The notes below the pieces were generated by a model. It did no database searches, was not told where the DNA came from, and saw nothing but the letters and a program-made list of their open reading frames with translations. 18,497 nucleotides of DNA from Eubacterium sp. (GTDB taxonomy: Bacteria > Bacillota_A > Clostridia > Lachnospirales > Lachnospiraceae). Location: assembly GCA_023663915.1 (NCBI GenBank), contig JAMPGN010000067.1, positions 1 to 18,497 on the forward strand, written 5' to 3'. The translations under genes and the position numbers were made by a program. This document shows positions 8,618 through 15,864 of this stretch, piece after piece; position 1 is the first letter of the stretch; the number at the start of each line of letters is the position of its first letter.

Positions 8618-9985
8618 TCACTCCTGCTGACTTTCATAATACAATTTCTCCATCCGGATACAGTCCCAATATCCCATCTCATTCTTCACGTAGGCGATAC
8701 CGTCCGGCATCATATAGAGCGCATCCTGAAACTGCGGTTCCACGACCATCTTGCCATTCCGGTCTATGTATCCCCACAATCCATTCTGCTTCACGGCGGC
8801 ATATCCGTTTCGGAACGATTTCGCATCCTCGAAACGCGCCTCGATGTAGACCTCCCCATGACGATTGACAAATCCCCACTTATCACCGCTCCGATACGCC
8901 GTCGGCTGGTCGCACTCGAAAGCCTTCAACTCTTCGTAGCGGTTCTCCGATACAGGCTGCCATTCCGCACTGTCTACAAGATAATAACCGCTCTGATTCG
9001 CCACCACGCAGATTCCGCCCGTACAGCACGCGTCCAAAGAATTTCGCGCGATATCGCTGTAAGGAAATTCCGCAACCGACGTCCATGACTCCGCCGTCAC
9101 AAGCGCCCAGCCGCCATTCTTTTTGACCGCATTAACGCCCTCATGGAAAGTGCCAGCATCCTCCCATACCAGTTCGGAAACCTTCATCTTATCATTGATA
9201 AACTGATAATTCTCGCCAATCCGTGCCTTAGCAATATTTTCCGCCGAAAGCCTTCCCACCTCGTCAAAGGATACCTCACGATTGCGTGCTAACAGATGAT
9301 CCGATATATCCACCAGCTTCCATTTACCCTCCGCATCGCAGACAAAGCAGCTATTCCCCGCCTGGGAGACTTCCATGCGTATATACCCTTGGTCAAAGAC
9401 CTCATCGCCATTGCTTCTGCACAGTTTCCGCTCCACGAGATGCCCGCCGTCCTCCGTCAGACTAAACTCGATCCGCTGAATATCCAGCAGCGATTCCGTG
9501 GCATGGCGCACATCATAATAGCCCGTATTCCGGTATTCATATTGTCGGTCAGTCTCGTCGATCAGCCACGCAAACTCCTCATTCTCCTGCCACAACTGCG
9601 CATAAACAGGCAAGTATTGATACAGCTTCCTTAAGTCCCCCTGCTGCTCGTAACATTCGATTACGAGGACATAGTTCTCCTCCACCTCCGGATAAGCCTC
9701 GATCATCTCAAAGCACTGTCCCAGATAAGCATCGTTCTCTCCCATCCCCAGATAGGCATCCCTCTTAAGCGCTTCCGCCTCATAGGCAGGGACGGCTTCT
9801 TCCTCCGCCGCCTCCAGCCTGCTCAGCCATTCCAGCGCTTCCATATAATATTCCTGCTCATACGCCGCCACCGCATTGGCGTAATATTCTTCATAAACCT
9901 CTTCACCGCCGATATTCCTTGTCAGAAAGACCGCCCACGCGGCGACCATACACAGAATCAATGCTGCCGGAAATAATTTCTTCAT
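8618..9985 (-). CDS. Membrane-anchored TPR-like and WG-repeat protein
   Basis: A 455-aa protein with an N-terminal signal-anchor (KLFPAALILCMVAAWAVFL, residues 3-21) and no lipobox, so probably a tethered extracellular protein. Residues 30-150 are acidic, Tyr-rich helical pairs like TPRs (AYEQEYYMEALEWLSRLEAAEEEA). The C-terminal half is built of WG beta-repeats, clearest at WGFVNRHGEVYIEARFEDA and WGYIDRNGKMVVEPQFQDA, with degenerate units upstream (GKWKLVD, GGWALV) and at the end (GYWDCI). The start is supported by AGGGA about 8 bases upstream. It lies between the Flp pilin and the prepilin peptidase. WG repeats are of unclear biochemical function. The location suggests a pilus-associated envelope scaffold. 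Its anchor-TPR-beta-repeat plan resembles the TPR/MORN protein at the left end of the operon. Confidence 0.8.
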   Translation of the reverse strand: MKKLFPAALILCMVAAWAVFLTRNIGGEEVYEEYYANAVAAYEQEYYMEALEWLSRLEAAEEEAVPAYEAEALKRDAYLGMGENDAYLGQCFEMIEAYPEVEENYVLVIECYEQQGDLRKLYQYLPVYAQLWQENEEFAWLIDETDRQYEYRNTGYYDVRHATESLLDIQRIEFSLTEDGGHLVERKLCRSNGDEVFDQGYIRMEVSQAGNSCFVCDAEGKWKLVDISDHLLARNREVSFDEVGRLSAENIAKARIGENYQFINDKMKVSELVWEDAGTFHEGVNAVKKNGGWALVTAESWTSVAEFPYSDIARNSLDACCTGGICVVANQSGYYLVDSAEWQPVSENRYEELKAFECDQPTAYRSGDKWGFVNRHGEVYIEARFEDAKSFRNGYAAVKQNGLWGYIDRNGKMVVEPQFQDALYMMPDGIAYVKNEMGYWDCIRMEKLYYESQQE

Positions 9986-10030
9986 GGTTGTTTTCCCTTA
10001 TGGTTGGTTGATTTATTTCTTAATGTCTAA

Positions 10031-10306
10031 TTATTGAAAGCTTTCTGGTGAACCACTAGCGCCTGTCGCAGTGGTAGCATCCTGGAAAATTTTTTGCCAC
10101 AGACTATTTACGAGATTCGCAATATTTTTCCTAAATACGATTGCCAACGCCACCACAATCACCAGCACAATAATGATCGAAATAAAGTTCGTATCCCCAT
10201 CTTCCGTCGTAAAGAAGTCACGAACCGCTTCCTTCGTCCTCTCCTTCATTCTCCATAACCCATTCATGACCCTCACTTCATAATCCAACATCTTTTCTCC
10301 TAACAT
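10031..10306 (-). CDS. flp: Flp1-like type IVb pilin (probable major Tad pilin)
   Basis: About 91 aa from ATG 10306 (a GTG directly upstream at 10309 and an ATG at 10291 are alternatives; GGAGG is 9 bases before the chosen ATG). The layout is a charged N-terminal leader, then FFTTEDG, then DTNFISIIIVLVIVVALAIVF, a single hydrophobic helix, and a short basic tail (RKNIANLVNSLWQKI). This matches the size and plan of Flp1-like pilins of Clostridia and the gene lies between tadC and the peptidase. If cleavage follows the Gly, mature +5 is Ile rather than Glu. The leader, at about 37 residues, is long for an Flp pilin. It is the only Flp-like gene visible in the locus, so it is the likely pilus subunit. 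A secretion-platform peptide is the other possibility. Confidence 0.72.
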   Translation of the reverse strand: MLGEKMLDYEVRVMNGLWRMKERTKEAVRDFFTTEDGDTNFISIIIVLVIVVALAIVFRKNIANLVNSLWQKIFQDATTATGASGSPESFQ

Positions 10307-10330
10307 CACTTCGTTCCTCCTTCATGATAA

Positions 10331-10417
10331 TTACCGGATTCGCGCCGTCACAGCGCGCCCGTTTGCTTTGATTTCCTTTTTATATGTAAACTCCGCCACC
10401 GGAATATGCATATACAT
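10331..10417 (-). CDS. Small ORF (28 aa) between tadC and flp; possible fragment or leader peptide
   Basis: The 137-base gap between the tadC stop and flp contains an ATG-started 28-codon ORF reading MYMHIPVAEFTYKKEIKANG and ending RAVTARIR. The frame is also open upstream into the end of tadC without another good start. No convincing ribosome binding site is visible. The composition, alternating beta-like residues with a basic end, looks protein-like and vaguely recalls TadE-family C-termini. It could be a remnant of a lost gene, a small peptide, or chance. I do not recognise it. Confidence 0.25.
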   Translation of the reverse strand: MYMHIPVAEFTYKKEIKANGRAVTARIR

Positions 10418-10443
10418 CACGATCTGACCGTTTCTCCCATATG

Positions 10444-11307
10444 TTAGAAATTCAGCCCCTTAAACATCGGCGCAACCACCATCATCAAAATTCCGCCGAA
10501 GATAATAAGAATCGGGATGAGCAGCTTCGAGGATGCCTTTTCCCCCTGCTCCCTGACCTGGGAAGTCCGATTCCGCCAGATCTCGCCCGATAACTCCAAT
10601 AAGGACGCAGCGAGTTCCGCACTTCCCTTTCTCACGTTCTGGAGAATCAGCCCCGACAGCTTACGGACTTCATCCACACCACACCGATCTGCAAACTCAC
10701 TGAATGCCTCATACTCTGGTATGCCGTTGCGCATATCGTCCGCCAGGACGCGGAGCTGCTCATAGAGAATGCCTCCCTCCTTCTTGGAAGCCGTCTCCAA
10801 CGCCTCCCGAAGCGGCATGCCCGCGTTGATCAGCAGGGCAAGCTGGGAGAGCAGATGTGGGAAGTCCTTTAATATTTCCTCTCTTCTCTTATCCACTTTA
10901 GACCCTTTATCGTACTCGATATACACCGCCAGAAACACTGCAAATATCGCCACGATCATGAGAATGAGGGGTTCCTCCATCATCACCGCAAGGAAGATGC
11001 CAAAGGGAATCAGTGTGATCAGATAAGTGATCTGCGCTGCCAGATCCGACAGGACAAGCAGCCGCGCGGATTTCTTACCGTACATCTCCCCCAATTTCCC
11101 CATCTTTTTGCGGAAATACGGCGTGTCGATATTGACCTGGAACAGATCAATCACCCGGTATCCTACCCCGTACATGCTTTTCATGAAATAGTCGTTCGCC
11201 TCAAGGCTGTCGATATAAGGCTGGTATTTCGCCCCGCTGCTGAAATATAACGCCAGCCAGCCGGCCGTCCAAATTGTTCCGACAATACACAAAATCAAGT
11301 TTCCCAT
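10444..11307 (-). CDS. tadC: Tad pilus assembly inner-membrane platform protein TadC (T2SSF fold)
   Basis: A 287-aa membrane protein with one N-terminal hydrophobic helix (3-23), a paired hydrophobic region (about 85-130), a cytoplasmic T2SSF four-helix domain (about 145-250; FPHLLSQLALLINAGMPLREALETAS and the GVDEVRKLSGLILQNVRKGSAELAASL stretch), and a C-terminal membrane helix (LLIPILIIFGGILMMVVAPMF). GGGAGA precedes the ATG by 5-6 bases. The second of two tandem F-domain genes after tadA fits TadC. With TadB it forms the membrane platform on which the TadA hexamer acts. It is separated from tadB by 89 bases with no clear terminator. Confidence 0.9.
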   Translation of the reverse strand: MGNLILCIVGTIWTAGWLALYFSSGAKYQPYIDSLEANDYFMKSMYGVGYRVIDLFQVNIDTPYFRKKMGKLGEMYGKKSARLLVLSDLAAQITYLITLIPFGIFLAVMMEEPLILMIVAIFAVFLAVYIEYDKGSKVDKRREEILKDFPHLLSQLALLINAGMPLREALETASKKEGGILYEQLRVLADDMRNGIPEYEAFSEFADRCGVDEVRKLSGLILQNVRKGSAELAASLLELSGEIWRNRTSQVREQGEKASSKLLIPILIIFGGILMMVVAPMFKGLNF

Positions 11308-11396
11308 ACTCTTCTCCCAATCAAAACGTTTCTTACATGCAAAACATTACGCACTATGTATTCCGAATCCCGAAAGACCAATATGTTATCTTAAGC

Positions 11397-12191
11397 TCAT
11401 ACTCTGATATCCATCATTTTACGTCCCACGATATAAGCGATCACAAACATCGCGAGCGCCGCCATCTTTACCAGAAAACTGAAAATAAGATCCCCCGAAG
11501 CATCCCCCTGCATCGCCTTCGTCTGGCTCACCACAATGAGGGGCAGTACCATCATGATATTCAACTCGTTTTTCTTACCACTGATCAGCGTCCGTATCTC
11601 CTGCTCGATCATGATCTTATCGTTGATGACGTTCTTCGTCTCATAGATGATCTGTCTGATATTACCGCCCCGTCTGTTGGCAACCGAGAAAACGTCTGCA
11701 AAGTTCTGGATATTTTCATCGTGGCTCCGTCTGGCGAAATCCTGCAGCAGCGCCTCGATATTGATATTGTTGTATAAACCGGATTTAATGATCTGCAGTT
11801 CCATGACGATATCGGCGTCTTCCCCGTATTGGTTCTTCATATCCTCGTATGCGCCCGTGAAAGCATCCTTCACGTTTCTGCCGCTTCCCAGAGAGGAACT
11901 GACCGCCTCAAGCATATCCCGAAACTGCATCATCAGCCTGTTTTTTCTCTTATTCAAAAGCATGCTCCGATAGACGAATATTCCCGCGAAGAAACCGAGT
12001 GGAACGCTGACGATCGTTAAGAATACGATGCTGAAAAAAATCTGCACGACCACTCCGCTAAGAAGCGCCCCCGCGATCCCGCCTATGACCACGTCCGCCT
12101 TCCGCATGTGATACACCGCATAGTCTGCGGCATTGTGGAACATACCCGTATATTCGATGTATTTTTCCTTTTTCTTCATAACCCTCTCCAT
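11397..12191 (-). CDS. tadB: Tad pilus assembly inner-membrane platform protein TadB (T2SSF fold)
   Basis: A 264-aa protein. Two hydrophobic helices lie at about 33-75 and two near the C-terminus (LNIMMVLPLIVVS; SFLVKMAALAMFVIAYIVG), flanking a cytoplasmic T2SSF domain (FRDMLEAVSSSLGSGRNVKDAFTGAYEDM, then FADVFSVANRRGGNIRQII). The first ATG (12191) has AGGA 6 bases upstream. An ATG four codons later with GGAG 6 bases upstream is equally possible. It lies 65 bases after tadA. The GGNIRQII turn is characteristic of TadB. It partners TadC as the pilus platform. Confidence 0.9.
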   Translation of the reverse strand: MERVMKKKEKYIEYTGMFHNAADYAVYHMRKADVVIGGIAGALLSGVVVQIFFSIVFLTIVSVPLGFFAGIFVYRSMLLNKRKNRLMMQFRDMLEAVSSSLGSGRNVKDAFTGAYEDMKNQYGEDADIVMELQIIKSGLYNNINIEALLQDFARRSHDENIQNFADVFSVANRRGGNIRQIIYETKNVINDKIMIEQEIRTLISGKKNELNIMMVLPLIVVSQTKAMQGDASGDLIFSFLVKMAALAMFVIAYIVGRKMMDIRV

Positions 12192-12256
12192 TCACTATCC
12201 TGACGCGTCTGCACAAATAAGAATCCAGACATCTGTCCGGTATGCTTCCGTCCACG

Positions 12257-13495
12257 CTAAATATCCGCACTCATCCCGGCATTTTCCAATTTAATTGTAT
12301 GTTTCAACGGATTTGCCGTCCTCTGCAGTCCGCCATACACTTTATCCCTGGTACTCTTCTCCCTGTCCTCCACGAACTCATAGAGCGGATTCAAAAGAAA
12401 TTTACCGTTCTCGTACCCGACAATCTCCGTGATTTCCATGACCTTTCTGCTCTTATCCCGAAGTCTGGATAAATGGATCATGATATCGACCGCCGAAGCA
12501 ATCTGCTGACGCACCGCCTCAAGAGGAAGCCCCTCCGCGCCGGTCAGCACCATGGTTTCCAGACGGCTTAACATGTCATGAGTGGAGTTGGCATGACCCG
12601 TGGATAGAGAGCCGTCGTGTCCGGTGTTCATCGCCTGCAGCATATCCAGCGCCTCCGCCCCTCTGACCTCTCCGACCACAATCCGCTCCGGGCGCATTCG
12701 CAGTGCGGATTTGATCAGATCGCGGATGGTGACTGCTCCCACGCCCGCGGTATTGGCATTTCTCGTCTCAAGACTAACCAGATTATCCACGCCCGTAATC
12801 TGCAGTTCCGCCGAATCTTCTATGGTAATGACACGTTCGTCCCTCGGTATGTAATTCGACATCGCGTTGAGGAATGTCGTCTTGCCGGAGCCTGTTCCGC
12901 CGCAGATAAAAATGTTATATTTCGCCCGCACCAGCACGGCAAGCACATCCGCGATATCCTGCGTGATGGAGCCATACGCGATCAGCTTCTCGACCGTCAT
13001 AGGCTCTTTGGAAAATTTACGGATCGTGACGATCGGACCTTTCAGGGAAATCGGGGGCAAAACCACGTTCACACGGGAACCGTCCGGAAGTCTCGTATCC
13101 ACGATGGGATTTGCCTCGTTGACTTCCCTGCCCGCCATGCCTACAATCTTCTGTATCACATCACTTAAACGCTCGTCGTCCTCAAATTCTTCTTCCAGCC
13201 GGACCACTTTGCCCGCCTTTTCAATAAAAATGTCCTTGCAGCCGTTTATCATGACTTCCGTGATCGAATCGTCGTACAGAATGGAATCCAGCACTCCCAG
13301 CCCTCTGATACTGCTGAATACCTGATCTGCAATATCCGCCCGTCTCGCCATGTCGATGTACTGATCCCGATATTCTTCCTCGATACATTTCATGACCGCC
13401 TCGTCGAGCTGCTCGTCGGTCATTGCCGCAAAATCGTAATATTCGAGTACCCGGCGTTTGATCTTATCAATCTCTTCCCTTATATCATTCGCCAT
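12257..13495 (-). CDS. tadA: Tad pilus assembly secretion ATPase TadA/CpaF
   Basis: A 412-aa hexameric secretion ATPase of the VirB11/CpaF class. The start at 13495 is preferred over 13543 because GGAGGG lies 5 bases upstream and the CpaF-type N-terminus begins here; this gives an 11-base overlap with tadZ. Seen motifs, in 412-aa numbering: N-terminal domain with LDSILYDDSITEVMING and LPDGSRVNVVLPP, Walker A GGTGSGKTT near 199-207, Asp box with VITIEDSAELQI, Walker B-like ERIVVGEVRGAEA near 271-283, and His box STGHANSTHDMLSRLETMV. All catalytic elements look intact. It powers Flp polymerisation, and possibly retraction, on the TadB/TadC platform. Confidence 0.96.
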   Translation of the reverse strand: MANDIREEIDKIKRRVLEYYDFAAMTDEQLDEAVMKCIEEEYRDQYIDMARRADIADQVFSSIRGLGVLDSILYDDSITEVMINGCKDIFIEKAGKVVRLEEEFEDDERLSDVIQKIVGMAGREVNEANPIVDTRLPDGSRVNVVLPPISLKGPIVTIRKFSKEPMTVEKLIAYGSITQDIADVLAVLVRAKYNIFICGGTGSGKTTFLNAMSNYIPRDERVITIEDSAELQITGVDNLVSLETRNANTAGVGAVTIRDLIKSALRMRPERIVVGEVRGAEALDMLQAMNTGHDGSLSTGHANSTHDMLSRLETMVLTGAEGLPLEAVRQQIASAVDIMIHLSRLRDKSRKVMEITEIVGYENGKFLLNPLYEFVEDREKSTRDKVYGGLQRTANPLKHTIKLENAGMSADI

Positions 13496-14555
13496 CGTTT
13501 CCCTCCATATTGTCAAAAGCATCCGACTGCATGATTCGGTCAATCACAGCCTCGAACGAATCTCCCTCGATCTTCGGCGCCCATCCGCATTCCCGGATTT
13601 CCCATCCGATCTGTTCTTTTCTGACCGCCTTATTCCGGAATAGCATCATTTTCCTAAGGATTTGGTTCCCTTCCCTCTGTTCAAGCGACTGCAGGATACT
13701 GCAGAGTTTCTCATATTTCTGCCTTGCCGTTTCCGTATCCTCGGCGACATAGACCAGGCTGTCCGCCTGCCGGATCATCGAAAGTTCCCGCTCTGAAAAG
13801 TTATTTCCGGCATCCAGAACCACTTTGTCGTATTCTCCCAGCCCTCTGACCGTATGGATCAGACGCGCTGCGTCTTCACCCGTCACCTCAAGCAGATGAA
13901 TCGGCTCTTTACAGGGCGCATAGACGGACACTTTCTGCCTCGTTACCGTGACGGCGCTCATCAGCTTAATGGGAAGAATATCTCTCCGGCTTTTCAAGGC
14001 AACCAGAATCTCATCCATTCCGTGTTCCGTCTCCTCGTGATTCCACCCAATCTCCGACATTCTCATATCCAGATACAAAACTTTCTCATATAGCGCGCAC
14101 TTTCCTGCATAAGCCCTCGCGACGCTGGTTGTGCCGACTCCGCCGCCCGCCGACAGAAACGTATAAACCCGGCATCCTTTTCCGTCTTTATTAAGCGAAG
14201 CTGACCGTCTCACCCTGCCGCCTTTCGCATAGAGATCCAGGATTGCTTTATACAGATCGTCAGCCCGCTGGTATTTCGGGAAACGGACAACCGCTTCCTC
14301 TTCGTTTCCATATAATAATTCTGATAACACAGCCCACACCCACGACATATTCCGGCTGACTGTGACGGCTTCCTGTTCAAATTCCCCGCCAAACAGCACG
14401 ACATCTGCTGTCCTGCATTTCTCACTTTCCATAAGATACTGTGGGTCAGAGAAGACGGAAATCTCCATCTTTTCCCCATATTCCCGCTCAAAAAGGGCGC
14501 TCAGCCGCTTCGCATAGGTAACATCTTTTGTACAGACCAATAATCTCATCCACAT
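13485..14555 (-). CDS. tadZ: TadZ/CpaE-like localisation factor: atypical receiver plus degenerate MinD-like domain
   Basis: A 356-aa protein. Residues 1-115 resemble a receiver fold (LLVCTKDVTYAKRL; ADVVLFGGE) without a phosphoacceptor Asp. Residues 127-350 are a ParA/MinD-like domain. Its P-loop reads SAGGGVGTTS (135-144), where the family consensus is KGGxGKTS/T, so both lysines are missing. VLYLDMRM (Walker A'-like) and YDKVVLDAGNN (Walker B-like) are present. TadZ proteins are known to combine an atypical receiver with an atypical ATPase domain and to mark the pole for Tad assembly. The ATG has GGGGG 7 bases upstream. It is the first gene of the Tad operon, after the T7SS terminator, and overlaps tadA. 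Confidence 0.85.
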   Translation of the reverse strand: MWMRLLVCTKDVTYAKRLSALFEREYGEKMEISVFSDPQYLMESEKCRTADVVLFGGEFEQEAVTVSRNMSWVWAVLSELLYGNEEEAVVRFPKYQRADDLYKAILDLYAKGGRVRRSASLNKDGKGCRVYTFLSAGGGVGTTSVARAYAGKCALYEKVLYLDMRMSEIGWNHEETEHGMDEILVALKSRRDILPIKLMSAVTVTRQKVSVYAPCKEPIHLLEVTGEDAARLIHTVRGLGEYDKVVLDAGNNFSERELSMIRQADSLVYVAEDTETARQKYEKLCSILQSLEQREGNQILRKMMLFRNKAVRKEQIGWEIRECGWAPKIEGDSFEAVIDRIMQSDAFDNMEGNDGE

Positions 14556-14597
14556 AGGGATACCCCCGATTCGCCTACTTTACGTTTCTACTTGTTC

Positions 14598-14680
14598 AAC
14601 AGTATCATAATTTCTTAAGCGAAATCACATTTACCCGACAGACAACCTGTTTACGGGGACGAATGACCTTGCAACGCAAA
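14598..14680 (-). promoter_or_regulatory. Probable promoter/leader region of the Tad operon
   Basis: This is the only non-coding stretch between the T7SS terminator and tadZ, so a Tad promoter is expected here. On the minus strand it is AT-rich near 14600-14640 and holds TATGAT, a good -10 match. No convincing -35 hexamer sits 16-18 bases upstream. The assignment is mostly positional. Confidence 0.3.
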
Positions 14681-14703
14681 AAAACCTGCCGAAGCAGGTT
14701 TTT
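14678..14703 (-). terminator. Intrinsic terminator of the T7SS operon
   Basis: On the minus strand AAACCTGC, loop TTCG, GCAGGTTTTTTT: a stable stem with a UUCG tetraloop followed by a run of seven T. It begins about 16 bases after the stop of the FHA gene. The A-run on the other side means it could also work on the plus strand, but there is no plus-strand gene to end. Confidence 0.9.
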
Positions 14704-14718
14704 CCAAACGGTCTCCCG

Positions 14719-15183
14719 TTATCGGATCTGTACTTTTAACTGTAACCTTCCGAGTGTCAATGTGCTCTCCGAATACAACTCCATCTCCTCCATCACCGGT
14801 ATCCCGTTGATGAGCGTTCCATTCGCCGAGTCTAAGTCCTCCACATAGAATTTGCCGTCCCTTGCGCTGATGCGACAATGTCTGGCGGATACCGATCTCT
14901 CATAGTCTATGGCGATATCCGACTCTTCCGCTTTTCTGCCGACCGTGACAGAGCCGTCGATGGGCGCTTTGAATGTTCGTCCCGGATTGTTCACATCGGT
15001 TAAGTGCAGCGTATACTCCTTGGATGTCCCTTTCCATATGAGCCGGGTCTCTTCTTTCTCTTCCTTGGACATGATAAATGTCGTGTCAATATCGGGGACT
15101 GCCTGTTCCGCCTCCTGTAACGGATAAAACTCCTCTTCCTTCCTCCCCTTTTTCGTCTTATCTGATTTCTTATGATACCACAT
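14719..15183 (-). CDS. Soluble FHA-domain protein of the T7SS operon
   Basis: A 154-aa protein with a basic N-terminus (MWYHKKSDKTKKGRKEE), an acidic Thr-containing segment (DIDTTFIM, T34/T35), and a C-terminal FHA domain (about 79-150) with TVGRK, SARH and DSANGT signatures, all consistent with phospho-Thr binding. No membrane segment. AGAGGA lies about 9 bases before the ATG. Its FHA part is closely alike to that of the VWA-FHA protein in the Tad operon (both share GRK, then a YE-x-SVS-x-RHC run and HFYVEDL/KFYVEDL, and both end LGRL). Firmicute EssC proteins usually carry FHA domains themselves; a stand-alone one at the end of the operon may be a regulatory adaptor. It is the last gene before the terminator. 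Confidence 0.85.
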   Translation of the reverse strand: MWYHKKSDKTKKGRKEEEFYPLQEAEQAVPDIDTTFIMSKEEKEETRLIWKGTSKEYTLHLTDVNNPGRTFKAPIDGSVTVGRKAEESDIAIDYERSVSARHCRISARDGKFYVEDLDSANGTLINGIPVMEEMELYSESTLTLGRLQLKVQIR

Positions 15184-15208
15184 ACCTCAAATTCCTCTCG
15201 GCTTTCTC

Positions 15209-15493
15209 CTAAATATTTTTCCCTTCCCTATATGCTTTCCTGCCCGCATTTCGCAATTCTTCCGCCGCACTCTTAAGATCGTCCGCCGTCTCCTTGATCC
15301 TTCCTTGGAGTTTCGCGCCTTTTTTCAGATAAGCATAGGCGTTCTCGCCTTTCCAGCCGCAGGACAATTCCTGCATCGTGCCGCCCAACCGCCTGTCCGA
15401 GAGGTCAGACAACTTCTGGGCGATCTCCTCAAGCTGGTCGGCTTTGACCATCGCCATATGAAAGTTCGTCTCCGCATTTTCCCTCACTGTCAT
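15209..15493 (-). CDS. WXG100 family protein (third copy)
   Basis: The ATG at 15493 (94 aa) is chosen because GGAGG lies 9 bases upstream. An in-frame GTG at 15520 abutting the previous stop is less likely. Helix-turn-helix hairpin with W47-K-G49 (SCGWKGENA) near the middle, the length and plan of ESAT-6/WXG100 proteins. The C-terminal helix is Lys/Arg-rich (LRNAGRKAYREGKNI) and lacks a clear YxxxD/E export signal. It is the third of three WXG100 genes in a row, all different in sequence. It could be a secreted factor, a dimer partner, or a structural subunit of the T7SS. Confidence 0.82.
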   Translation of the reverse strand: MTVRENAETNFHMAMVKADQLEEIAQKLSDLSDRRLGGTMQELSCGWKGENAYAYLKKGAKLQGRIKETADDLKSAAEELRNAGRKAYREGKNI

Positions 15494-15520
15494 TTTCACT
15501 TTCCTCCATGTTATACCCAC

Positions 15521-15847
15521 TCACAGGACATCCGCCGGCAACGGCTTGGACAGTTCACCACCCGGCATATCTTTCGCCGTAAGCTGCGCCATCTTTAGAA
15601 GCTGTGCAGGATGGGCGCTTAGTCCTTTCATCATCTCCTCGATCTCCTCACGGTTTTCGCCATACAGAATGCGGTAGTGGTCGCCCGCCTCCCCAATCCA
15701 ATAGTGGGAAGTCCGCAAAACAACCTCCTCAAGCTCATCGAGCGCTTCCGCAACCGCGCTGATTTTGTCCGTCACCTTTGCCGCCTGATCTATAAACTGT
15801 TCCGCAGTCGTCTTTAACATCATTTCTCCATGCTTTCCTGTTCCCAT
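15521..15847 (-). CDS. WXG100 family protein (second copy)
   Basis: 108 aa from ATG 15847 (GGCGGG about 7 bases upstream). ATGs at codons 9 and 10 with GGAG just before them are alternatives and would give a length close to 100, usual for the family. Two long helices flank W50-I-G52 (SHYWIGEAGDHY). The C-terminal tail is extended and Pro-containing (MPGGELSKPLPADVL), with no YxxxD/E motif. It lies 17 bases after the first WXG100 gene. Confidence 0.82.
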   Translation of the reverse strand: MGTGKHGEMMLKTTAEQFIDQAAKVTDKISAVAEALDELEEVVLRTSHYWIGEAGDHYRILYGENREEIEEMMKGLSAHPAQLLKMAQLTAKDMPGGELSKPLPADVL

Positions 15848-15864
15848 CGCTATACCCGCCTTCT

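Noticed and set aside
11308..11396. 89-base tadB-tadC gap as a possible promoter
   Set aside because: No paired -35/-10 hexamers with acceptable spacing were found and the neighbouring genes belong to the same pathway.
11274..11777. Plus-strand ORF of 167 codons
   Set aside because: It covers the tadB-tadC gap and runs antisense to tadB. Its composition is His/Tyr-rich and no start signal is visible.
12225..12240. Small inverted repeat in the tadA-tadB gap (CCGGAC, AGAT loop, GTCTGG)
   Set aside because: The stem is short with a G-T pair and no T-run follows, so it is not a terminator. The Tad operon appears to continue through it.
12617..13168. Plus-strand ORF of 183 codons inside tadA
   Set aside because: It lies fully antisense to the highly conserved ATPase core; the Arg/His-rich reading is a codon-bias artefact.
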